Source of the DNA: Streptomyces xantholiticus
GTDB taxonomy: Bacteria; Actinomycetota; Actinomycetes; Streptomycetales; Streptomycetaceae
NCBI RefSeq assembly: GCF_014651015.1
Contig: NZ_BMWB01000017.1
Coordinates: forward strand, 1 to 64,000
Direction: 5' to 3'
Length of the DNA: 64,000 nt
Each line of letters opens with the position of its first letter. Position 1 is the stretch's first letter. This document shows positions 1 through 12,000 of the stretch, piece by piece. A program made the translations under genes and the position numbers. Under the pieces are notes generated by a model, which saw only the letters and a program-made list of their open reading frames with translations, was not told the origin of the DNA and made no database searches.

Positions 1-3000
1 TCGGGTCGCCGAGCCGCGTGCCCGTGCCGTGCGCCTCCACCGCGTCGACCTGGGCAGGAGACAGGCCCGCGTTCGCGAGGGCCTGCCGGATGACACGCTG
101 CTGGGAGGGACCGTTGGGCGCGGTCAGACCGTTCGACGCACCGTCCTGGTTCACCGCCGTGCCGCGGACCACCGCCAGCACCTTGTGCCCGTTTCGCCGG
201 GCATCCGACAACCGCTCCACCAGCAGCACGCCCGCGCCCTCGGCCCAGCCCGTACCGTCCGCACCGGCCGCGAACGCCTTGCACCGGCCGTCCGCCGACA
301 GACCGCGCTGACGGCTGAACTCCACGAACGTCGAGGGAGTCGCCATGACGGTGACGCCGCCGACCAGGGCCATCGAGCACTCGCCGCTCCGAAGCGCCTG
401 AGTCGCCAGGTGCAGGGCGACCAGGGACGACGAGCACGCCGTGTCGACCGTGACCGCAGGCCCCTCAAGCCCGAACGTGTACGAGACCCGGCCCGAAGCG
501 ACGCTGCCCGCGCTGCCGTTGACGAGGTAGCCCTCGAGGCCCGCCGGCGAGGTGTGCACGCGGCCGCCGTAGTCGTGGTACATCACGCCGGCGAAGACAC
601 CGGTCCTGCTCCCCCGCACCGAGACCGGATCGATGCCGGCCCGCTCGAACGCCTCCCACGACGTCTCCAGCAGCAGCCGCTGCTGCGGGTCCATCGCCAG
701 CGCCTCACGCGGCGAGATCCCGAAGAACTCCGCGTCGAACTCGGCCGCGTCGTGCAGGAAACCGCCCTCTCGGGTGTAGCTGGTCCCCCACTGGTCGGGG
801 TTCGGGTCGTAGAGCTTCTCGACGTCCCACCCTCGGTCCTCGGGGAAGCCCGACACCGCGTCTCGGCCGGAGAACACCAGCTGCCACAGGTCTTCAGGCG
901 ACTGCACCCCGCCGGGGTAGCGGCAGGCCATGCCGACGATCGCGATCGGCTCGTCCGCCGCGCCGGTGGCCGTGGAGACAATCGCCGGCACGGCCACCGC
1001 CTCGCTGGAGCCCGCGGCTTCGGCGGTCAGGAAGCGGGCGAGGGTGAGCGGGTTCGGGTAGTCGAAGATCAGTGTGGCGGGCAGGCGCATGCCGACGGCC
1101 GAGTTGAGCCGGTTGCGCAGTTCGACGGCGGTCAGCGAATCGAACCCGATGTCCTTGAACGAGTCGTCCGCGCCGACCGACTGTGCGCCGGCGTGGCCGA
1201 GCACGGCGGCGACCTCGGTACGCACAAGGTCCAGCACCGCCTGCTCGCGCTCGGCCTCCGGCAGCCCGGCCAGCCGCTGCCCCAGGGAGGACGAGGCCGC
1301 CTTCGCCGCCGCCACTGCCGCGCGCCGCACCGGCGCGACCCGGACCAGTCCGCGCAGCACCGGCGGAACGGCCTGCTGTCCCTGTCCGTCGCGGAAGGCG
1401 GAGGTGTCGAGCCGGACCGGGACGACCGCCGCCCGCCCGGTGGCCAGGGCCGCGTCGAACATGCGCAGCCCGTCCGCCGACGGGATCGGGGCGAGGCCCA
1501 TGCGCTTGATGCGGGTGAGATCGGTGTGATCGAGGCTGCCGGTCATCGCGCTCTCGCTGTCCTGCGCCCACAGGCCCCAGGCCAGCGAGGTGGCGGGCAG
1601 GCCCTGAGCACGGCGGTGCTCGGCGAGGGCGTCGAGGAAGGTGTTGGCGGCGGCGTAGTTCCCCTGGCCCGGCGTGCCGAGAGTGCCCGCCACGGAGGAG
1701 AAGACCACGAACGCGGACAGATCACCGGACAGGTCGTGCAGGTTCAGCGCCGCGTCGACCTTGGGGCGGAACACGCCGTCCAGCCGCTCGGGAGTCAGCG
1801 AACCGATGATGCCGTCGTCCAGGACACCGGCGGTGTGGATGATCGCGGACAGGCTCCGCCCGGTCAGGAGTTCACGCACGGCATCGCGGTCGGCCACGTC
1901 GCAGGCGGCCCAGGTGACATCGGCGCCCTGCGCGATCAGGTCGGCGGCGAGCTCGGCCGCACCGGGTGCGTCCCCGCCGCGGCGGCTGACGAGCAGCAGG
2001 CTGCGAACACCGTGCTCGGCGACCAGATGGCGAGCGAACAGTCCGCCCAGCCCGCCCGACGCGCCGGTCAGCAGGACGGTGCCGGAACCGAGGTCGGGGA
2101 GCTCCGTCTCCGCGTGCGGCGCGGCGATGCGGACCAGCCTCGGCACCCGGACCTCGCCCGCGCGCACCTCGCCCTGCGGCTCACCGAGGGCGATCAGGCC
2201 GGGCAGCAGCCCGGCGAGACCGGCATAGTCACCGCTGTCGCCATCGGTATCGGTCTCGACCAGCACGATGCGGTCGGGGTTCTCGCTCTGCGCCGAGCGC
2301 ACCAGCCCGCGGACCGCCGACTGGGCCAGGTCGCCCGTGGGCATCACCAGCACCAGACGTGACGGGCGTTCCTCGGCCAGCCACCACTGCACCAGCTCCA
2401 GCACGGCGGCGGTGACCTCGCGGACCCGGGTGGCCGTGTCCGCGCCGGTCCCGGTCGGGCACGGCACGACCACGGCGTCGGCTCCGGCTCCGGCGTCCGG
2501 CAGCGCGCCCGGGGCCTGAAGAGCAGCGAGGTCCTCGTACATCTCGATCCTCATGCCGCTCGGCGCGGGCGGCAGGCTGACCGGTCTCCACTCCAGTCCG
2601 AAGACCGAGTCGTCGCCGCCGGAACCGGCGCGCAACCGGTCGGCGGGTGCCGGGCGGAGCGTCAGGGAGTCGACCTGCGCGACCGGCTCGCCGGCGCCGT
2701 CGGCCAGCACCAGCGACACCGTGGACGTGCCAGTGCCGGCCCGCGAGACCTTCACCCGCAGGACCGAGGCTCCGGCGGCCGCCAGGCGCACGCCGCTCCA
2801 GGCGAACGGCAGCAGCCCGTTCCCCGTCCCGGCCTCGGGCTCGACCGCGCCCAGCCATACGGTGTGCAGGGCCGCGTCGAACAGCGCGGGGTGCAGGCCG
2901 TACGCGCTTGCGTCCGACCGCTCCGCGCCGGGCAGTTCCACCTCGGCGAAGAAGTCGTCCCCGCTGCGCCATGCGGCGCGCAGCCCCTGGAAGACGGGGC

Positions 3001-6000
3001 CGTAGTCGAGCGCCATGCCCGCGAGCCGGTCGTAGAATCCGTCGACGTCGACCGGCTTCGCGCCCACGGGCGGCCATGCGGCAAGCGAGCCGTCCACCGG
3101 GCCCGTGGCGACCGCCAGGAAGCCGGAGGCGTGCCGGACCCACGTCCGCTCGGGCTCGTCCTCGTGCGCGTACGCATCGCCGTCGTCGATGCGCGAGTGC
3201 ACGGTCAGCGGCCTGCGGCCCGAGCCGTCGTCGGCGCCGACGCGCACCTGCAGGGCAACGCCGCCGCGCCCGGGCACGAGCAGCGGTGTCTCCAGTGTCA
3301 GTTCTTCCAGCAGGTCGCAGCCCACGGCGTCGGCAGCGGTGATCGCCAGCTCGACGAACGCGGTTCCCGGTAGGAGGGCGACCCCGTTCACGGCGTGATC
3401 CACCAGCCACGGGTGTGCGTGCGCCGAGAGCCGCCCGGTGAGCAGGTGCCCGTCGCCGTCGGCCAGCGGCACGGCGGCACCGAGCAGCGGGTGGCCGGCC
3501 TCGTCCTGGCCCACGGCCCGCATGTCACCGGCGGTGGCGGGGGCGTCGAGCCAGTAGCGCTCGCGCTGGAAGGCGTAGGTGGGCAGGCCCATGCGGCGAG
3601 CGCCGGGGAAGAAGGCGTGCCAGTCCACTTCGACGCCGCAGACGTGCAGCTGGGCGTACGCGGTGGTGATCGCCTGCGGTTCGGGGCGGTCGGTGCGCAG
3701 TACGGGGACGGTGACGGCGTCGTCGTCGAGGCAGCCCTGGGTGAGGGCGCTGAGGACGCCGCCGGGGCCGATCTCGACGAAGGTGCTCACGCCCAGGTCG
3801 TGCAGGGTCTGCACGCCGTCGGCGAAGCGGACGGCCTCGCGGACGTGCCGGACCCAGTATTCGGGCGTGTACGACTCGGCGAGACGGCCGGTGACGTTGG
3901 AGACGACGGGGAGCTGCGGCTCCTCGAAGGTCAGGCCGCGGACGACCTCGGCGAAGTCCTCCAGCATCGGATCCATCAACGGCGAGTGGAACGCGTGACT
4001 GACCTTCAACCGCGACGTCTTACGACCCTGGCCGGCGAACACCTCGGCAATCTCGGTGACCGCGTCCTCGGCACCGGAAATCACCACGGACCGCGGGCCG
4101 TTGACCGCCGCGATACCCACCTGCTCGGTGAGGTGCGCCAGCACCTCGTCCTCGGTCGCCTGCACGGCAACCATCGCACCGCCCGCAGGCAGCGCCTGCA
4201 TCAACGCAGCACGCGCCGACACCAACCTCGCCGCATCCTCAAGCGACAGCACACCCGCCACATGAGCCGCCGCGATCTCGCCGACCGAGTGACCGGCCAC
4301 ATAGTCCGGCCGCACGCCCCAGGATTCGAGGAGCCGGAACAGCGCCACCTCGACCGCGAACAGCGCAGGCTGCGTCGACCCCGTCCGGTTCAGCTCCTCG
4401 GAGTCGACGTCGACCGGCGCGTCCAGCCACCCGCACACCTCGTCATACGCATCGGCGAAGACGGGATACGCCTCGTACAACTCCCGCCCCATGCCGAGGC
4501 GCTGCGAACCCTGCCCCGAGAACAAGAACCCGACCTTGCCCGCCGAATGAGCGCGTCCAGCGACCACGTTCGCTGCCGCTTCGCCGGCGGCAAGGGCCTC
4601 CAGCCCCGCCCGCAGCTCGGCTGCATCGGTGCCGATCACCGCAGCCCGGTGCTCCAGCGCCGATCGCGTCGTGGCCGACGAGAATCCGGCGTCGACAGGC
4701 GACATGTCGTCGGCCGCGAAGGCCAGCAGGCGCTCCGCCTGTGCCCGCAGCGCCGCCTCGCTCTTTGCCGACAGCACCCACGGTACGGGCACCGGCCGGT
4801 GCTCCCCGGCCGGCTCGGCCGCGGCCGCGGCGGGCGCCTCCTCGATGATCGTGTGCGCGTTGGTGCCGCCGATCCCGAAGGACGACACCGCGGCCCTGCG
4901 GGTCCCGGCGGTCCGGGGCCAGTCCACCGGCTCGGTCAGCAGCCGCACGGCGCCCGCGGACCAGTCGACGTGCGCGGTCGGCTCGTCCACGTGCAGGGTC
5001 TGCGGCAGCACGCCGTGCTGCATCGCCATCACCATCTTGATCACACCGGCCACACCCGCGGCCGCCTGCGTGTGACCGATGTTGGACTTGACCGAGCCCA
5101 GCCACACCGGCCGGTCGTCGGAATGCTCCTGGCCGTACGTGGCGATGAGTGCCTGCGCCTCGATCGGGTCACCCAGCTTCGTACCCGTGCCGTGCGCCTC
5201 GACCGCGTCCACGTCGGCGGGCGTCAGTCCGGCCGAGGCCAGGGCCTGGCGGATCACCCGCTGCTGCGAAGGTCCGTTGGGCGCGGTCAGGCCATTGGAC
5301 GCGCCGTCCTGGTTCACCGCGCTGCCCCGGACCACCGCCAGCACCTGATGCCCGTTGCGCTGGGCGTCGCTGAGCCGCTCCACCAGCAGCATGCCGACGC
5401 CTTCACCCCAGCCGGTGCCGTCGGCACCGGCCGCGAACGCCTTGCACCGGCCGTCCGCGGACAGACCGCGCTGGCGGCTGAACTCCACGAACAGGTCCGG
5501 CGTGGTCATGACGGTGACGCCGCCGACCAGGGCCATGGTGCACTCGCCGCTCCGCAGTGCCTGCGCGGCGAGGTGGAGGGCCACGAGCGACGACGAGCAC
5601 GCCGTGTCCACCGTGACCGCCGGGCCCTCAAGGCCGAACGTGTAGGAGATGCGGCCGGAGACGACCGAGGCCGCCTTGCCCGTGAGCGCGTATCCCTCGT
5701 TCTCCTCGGGTGCGTTGCGCAGCCGGTTGGCGTAGTCCTGGCCGTTGGTGCCGATGAAAACCCCGGTGCGGTCGGCGCGGACGGACGCGGGGGCGATGCC
5801 GGCGCGCTCGAAGGCCTCCCACGCGGTCTCCAGCAGCAGGCGCTGCTGCGGGTCCATGGCCAGCGCTTCGCGCGGCGAGATCCCGAAGAGGCCGGCGTCG
5901 AAGCGGTCGGCACCGTCAATGAAGCCGCCGTCGCGCGCGTACGTCCTGCCGGGCCGGTCGGGGTCGGGGTCGTAGAGCGAGTCGATGTCCCAGCCGCGGT

Positions 6001-9000
6001 CGGTGGGAAAGCCGGAGACCGCGTCGCGGCCGGAGCGCAGCAGCTCCCACAAGTCCTCCGGCGACTGGACTCCGCCCGGGAAGCGGCAGCTCATGCTGAC
6101 GATCGCGAGGGGCTCGTCGGTCGCGGCGGCGGCCGTCGCCTTCGTGGCTTCCGCCTCCGGCCCCTGCCGGCCGAGGAGTTCCTCGCGCAGATGGCGGGCG
6201 AGGGCGGTGGGATTCGGGTAGTCGAAGACGGCGGTGGTGGGCAGCTTCAGCCCGGTGGCGGTGTTGAGCCTGTGGCGCAGTTCGACGGCGGTGAGGGAGT
6301 CGAAGCCGGTCTCGCGGAACGTCCGGTCGGCGCGGAACGTCCGGTCGGCCTCGAAGGCGCCCTTGACCGTGTGGCCGAGCACCGAGGCGGCCTGCTCCCG
6401 GACCAGGTCCAGCAGGACGCGGTCCTGCTCCTCCGGCGTGGCACCCAGGAGGCGCTGGACCAGCGCGGCCGCGGGCACTTCGGCGCCCTGCGCGGCCTGG
6501 GCGCGCGCTTCGAGGGCCTCACGGGCCTCGGGCACACCCTGCAGCAGCGGGCAGGGGCGTGTGCCGGCGAAGGCCGGGACGAAGCGGTCCCAGTCCACGT
6601 CCGCGACGGTCACGGACGTTTCGCCGTGGGTCAGCGCGCCGTGCAGCGCGGAGATCGCGGGCAGGGCCGCGATCGCCCGGACGCCGCGCCGCCGCAGGTG
6701 GTCGCCGGCGGCGCCGTCGGCCATGCCTCCGTCCGCCCAGGACCCCCACGCGACGGCGAGTGCTGGCAGTCCCTGCGCCCGGCGCTGTTCGGCGAGGGCG
6801 TCGAGGAAGGCGTTCGCGGCACCGTAGGCGCCCTGGCCGCCGTTGCCCCAGACGCCGGTCATCGACGAGAAGAGGACAAAGGCGTCGAGATCCTGGCGGT
6901 CGCGGGTGAGCTCGTGCAGGTGAAGCGCGGCCTCCACCTTGGGGCGCAGCACGTGGTCCAGGCGCTCGGGCGTGAGCGATTCGACCAGGCCGTCGTCGAG
7001 CACCCCTGCGGTGTGCACCACAGCGTTCACCGTGTGCTGGTCGAACAGTTCGGCGAGCGCAGTCCGGTCGGCCGCGTCGCACGCGGCTACGGTGACCCGA
7101 GCGCCCAGTTCCTCCAGCTCCGCCTTGAGCTCGGCGGCGCCCGGAGCGTCGGGGCCCCGGCGGCTGGTGAGCAGCAGATGCTCGGCTCCGGCCGTGGCCA
7201 GCCAGCGGGCCACATGCCCGCCGAGCGCACCCGTACCGCCGGTCACGAGCACCGTGCCGCGCGGCGACCAGGGCTCGTCCACCGGTGCCGCGCTCTGCGG
7301 CGCGCGCACGAGACGACGGCCGGACACACCGGAGGCGCGTACGGCGAGCTGGTCCTCGTCGGCCTGGGCCAGCAGGCCGGCCAGTCGCTCCAGCGAGCGG
7401 GAGTCCAACTCGGCGGGCAGGTCGACGAGCCCGCCCCAGCGCTGCGGCTGTTCCAGGGCGACGACCCGGCCCAAGCCCCAGATCCGGGCCGAGGCGGGGT
7501 CGGTGAGCGGGTCGGAGGTGCCGGTCGACACCGCGCCGGTGGTCAGGCACCACAGCGGTGCCTCGATCCCGGCGTCGCCGAGGGCCTGGACGAGCAGGAC
7601 GAGCCGCTGGAGGGCGCCCGTCCCTGCCTCAGCCCCTGCCGCGGCGAACACGATGCCGGCGGCCTGCCCATGACAGGCGTCGGCCAGGCTCCGGGCCAGC
7701 GACTCGCGGTTGCTGTCCTCGCCCACGACGAACGGGACGAGCTCGACGCCGAGTTCCGTGAGCCCGCCGTGGATCGCCGCGGCCCATGCGGTCTCCTCGG
7801 GGACCACGTAGAGCCAGGTCCCCGGCGGAGCGGCGCTCCCGATGTCGCCGAGCGGCTGCCAGGTGATCCGGTAGCGCCAGCTGTCGGCGGTGGACTGCTC
7901 GCGCCGCTGCCGGCGCCAGGCGGACAGCTTGGGTGCGACCACGTCCAGTTCGGCGGGCTCCAGTCCCAGGAGCGCCCCGAGGGATGCACGGTCCTCGCTC
8001 TCGACGGAGTTCCAGAACTCGGCGTCCATCGCCTCCGGGGCGCCGGCCACTGCCACCTGAGGCGCATCGAGCCAGTGGCGCTCGCGCTGGAAGGCGTAGG
8101 TGGGCAGGTCGACGCGGCGAGCGCCGGGGAAGAGCGCCTGCCAGTCCGGGGAGACGCCGTGGGTGTGGAGCCGGCCGACGGCGGTGACGATCGCGTACCG
8201 CTCGGGGCGGTCGGTGCGCAGTACGGGGACGGTGACGGCGTCGTCGTCGAGGCAGCCCTGGGTGAGGGCGCTGAGGACGCCGCCGGGGCCGATCTCGACG
8301 AAGGTGCTCACGCCCAGGTCGTGCAGGGTCTGCACACCGTCGGCGAAGCGGACGGCCTCGCGCACGTGCCGGACCCAGTATTCGGGCGTGTACGACTCGG
8401 CGAGACGGCCGGTGACGTTGGAGACGACGGGGAGCTGCGGCTCCTCGAAGGTCAGGCCGCGGACGACCTCGCCGAACTCCTCCAGCATCGGATCCATCAA
8501 CGGCGAGTGGAACGCATGACTGACCTTCAACCGCGACGTCCTACGACCCTGCTGCGTGAAGACCGCGGCGACCGCCAGCACGGCGTCCTCGGCACCGGAA
8601 ATCACCACGGACCGCGGGCCGTTGACCGCCGCGATACCCACCTGCTCGGTGAGGTGCGCCAGCACCTCGTCCTCGGTCGCCTGCACGGCAACCATCGCAC
8701 CGCCCGCAGGCAGCGCCTGCATCAACGCAGCACGCGCCGACACCAACCTCGCCGCATCCTCAAGCGACAGCACACCCGCCACATGAGCGGCCGCGATCTC
8801 ACCAACGGAGTGACCCGCCACGTAATCCGGCCGGATACCCCACGACTCCAGCAGCCGGAACAGCGCCACCTCAACAGCGAACAGCGCAGGCTGAGTACAA
8901 CCGGTCCGGTTCAGCTCCTCGGAGTCGACATCGACCGGCGCGTCCAGCGACGCGCACACCTCGTCGTAAGCCGAAGCGAACACCGGGTACGCCGCGTACA

Positions 9001-12000
9001 GCTCGCGCCCCATCCCCAACCGCTGCGAACCCTGACCCGAGAACAAGAACCCGACCTTGCCCCCCGTAGCACCGCCCACCGGAGCAGCACCGGAAGCAAT
9101 CGCCTCCAGCCCCCGCCGCAACTCGGCAACGTCCTCACCCACGACCACCGCGCGACGCTCCAGCACCGCACGCGACGTGGCCAGCGAGAACCCGACATCA
9201 GCCGGCCCAGCACCGGCACCCTCCGCGTCCATGAAGGACAGCAGCCGACCCGCCTGGTCCCGCAGCGCCGCCTCACTCCTTGCCGACAGCACCCACGGAA
9301 CCGGTCCCACAGCAGCCGCCTCACGGGCGGGTGCTTCACTCGCCGGGACCTGTTCGACGATGACGTGCGCGTTGGTGCCGCTGATGCCGAACGAGGACAC
9401 CGCCGCGCGGCGCGGCAGGTCGCTGTCAGGCCACTCCACCGCCTCGGTGAGCAGCCGCACGCCGCTCGCCGACCAGTCCACGTGCGGCGTCGGCTCATCC
9501 ACGTGGAGGGTCTGCGGCAGCACGCCGTGCTGCATCGCCATCACCATCTTGATCACGCCGGCCACACCCGCCGCGGCCTGCGTGTGACCGATATTGGACT
9601 TCAGCGAGCCCAGCCACAGCGGCCGGTCGCTGTCCCGCCCTTGGCCGTAGGCGGCCATGAGGGCTTCCGCCTCGATCGGGTCGCCGAGCCGCGTGCCCGT
9701 GCCGTGCGCCTCGACCGCGTCGACCTGGTCCGAGGACAGGCCCGCGTTCGCCAGGGCCTGCCGGATCACGCGTTGCTGGGAAGGACCGTTGGGCGCGGTC
9801 AGACCGTTGGACGCGCCGTCCTGGTTCACCGCGCTGCCCCGCACGACCGCCAGCACCTGGTGGCCGTTGCGCTCGGCGTCGCTGAGCCGCTCCACCAGCA
9901 GCATGCCTACGCCTTCGGCCCAGCCGGTGCCGTCCGCACCGGCCGCGAACGCCTTGCACCGGCCGTCCGCCGACAGACCCCGCTGACGGCTGAACTCCAC
10001 GAACATGCCGGGCGTGGACATCACGGTCACACCGCCGGCCAGGGCCATCGTGCACTCGCCGCTCCTCAGCGACTGGACGGCCAGGTGCAGGGCGACCAGG
10101 GAAGACGAGCACGCCGTGTCGACCGTGACGGCCGGGCCTTCGAGGCCGAACGAGTAGGCCACGCGGCCCGATGCGACGCTGGTTGTCGTGCCGGTCAGCA
10201 AGTAGCCCTCGACGCCGTCGACCGGCTCGTGCAGCCGGGGACCGTAGTCCTGTGCCGTCGCGCCGATGAACACACCCGCCCGGCAGCCGCGCAGCGTGGC
10301 CGGGTCGATGCCGGCGCGCTCGAAGGCCTCCCAGGCGGTCTCCAGGACCAGCCGCTGCTGCGGGTCGATGGCGGCGGCCTCACGGGGGCTGATGCCGAAG
10401 AAGCCTGCGTCGAACTCGGCTGCCTCGTGCAGGAAGCCGCCCTGCCGTGTCGAGGACTTGCCGGCGGTGCCGGGCTCCGGGTCGTAGAGCGCTTCGACGT
10501 CCCAGCCGCGATCCGTCGGGAATCCGGAGATGGCGTCGCCGCCGGAGGCGACCAGCCGCCACAGGTCCTCCGGCGAGCGCACTCCGCCGGGGAGGCGGCA
10601 GCTCATGGCCACGATGGCGATGGGCTCGTCGGGGTCGGCCACCGTCCCGGGCATCCCGGGCGCGGCGACCGCCGTGCTCTCGCCCACGCATTGCGCGCCG
10701 AGGTGGCGGGCGAGCGCGGCAGGGGTCGGGTGGTCGAACAGCAGTCCGCTGGGCAGGCGCAGCCCGGTGGCCTCGCCGAGCTGGTTGCGCAGTTCCACCG
10801 AGCTGAGCGAGTCGAAGCCGAGGTCCTTGAACGTCCACTCGATCTGGACCTGGCGGGCTTCGGCGTGTCCCAGGACGGCAGCGATGTGTGCGCGGACCAG
10901 GTCGAGCACGGCTTCGTCGCGTTCGGCCTCTGGCAGGCCGGCCAGCCGCTGTGCCAGGGCGCCGGCGGGCGCTCTCCCGGTGCCGACGGTCCCCGCTTTC
11001 CCGACAGCGCCAGCAGTCCCGGCGTCCGCGTCCGGCTGCGGGACGGCAGGTGCCCCGGTGTTGGCGGCCGGGGACGTGGTGTCGCGGTCCAGCCAGTACC
11101 GCTGCCGTTCGAACGCGTAGGTGGGCAGCGCGACCTTACGACGTACGCCTCGTCCGTCGAACAGGGCGGTCCATTCCGGCCCCACGCCGTGCACGTGCAG
11201 CGAGGCAACCGCTGCCAGCAGGGCTTGCGCCTCGGGACGGCGGGCACGCAGAGCGGGTACGAACAGGGCATCGCCGTCGGCGGCGGCGCCGGCACGGGCC
11301 ATGGAGGTCAGCACACCGCCGGGGCCGAGTTCCAGGTACGTGCGGACGCCCTGCTCGTCGAGGCGGGCGACGCCGTCGGCGAACCGGACCGCGTCACGGA
11401 CGTGGCGGACCCAGTACTCGGCGGTTACGCCTTCGTACTCCCCGGGACCCTCGGACGACTCGCCCGTCACGTTGGACACGATCGGGATGCGCGGGGCGTG
11501 GAAGGTCAGGCCTTCGGCCACCCGGCGGAACTCCGCCAGCATGGGTTCCATGTGCGGGGAGTGGAAGGCGTGGCTGACCCGCAGCCGGTTGGTCTTGCGT
11601 CCCAGGGTCGCGTAGGCCTCGGCGATCTCGGTGACCAGATCCTCGTCGCCGGAGACGACGACGGAGTCCGGGCCGTTCAGCGCGGCGATGCTCATGCGGT
11701 CCGTGCGGTCGCCGATGCGGGCGCGGACCTCGTCCTCGGCGGCCTGGATCGCGATCATGGCCCCGCCGGTGGGGAGTTCCTGCATCAGGTGGCCGCGCGC
11801 TGCGACCAGGGCGCAGGCGTCGGCAAGCGAGAGGACGCCGGCCACGTGCGCGGCGGCGAGTTCCCCGATGGAGTGGCCCATCAGCACGTCAGGCGTGAGG
11901 CCCCAGCTTTCCAGCAGCCGGAACAGGGCGACCTCGACGGCGAACAGTGCGGTCTGTGTGTAGATGGTCCGGTCGAGTTCGGCCGCTTCCATGGAGTTCT

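Noticed and set aside
29..2362. A 777-codon plus-strand frame
   Set aside because: Antisense to PKS module 2/3; no recognisable protein features.
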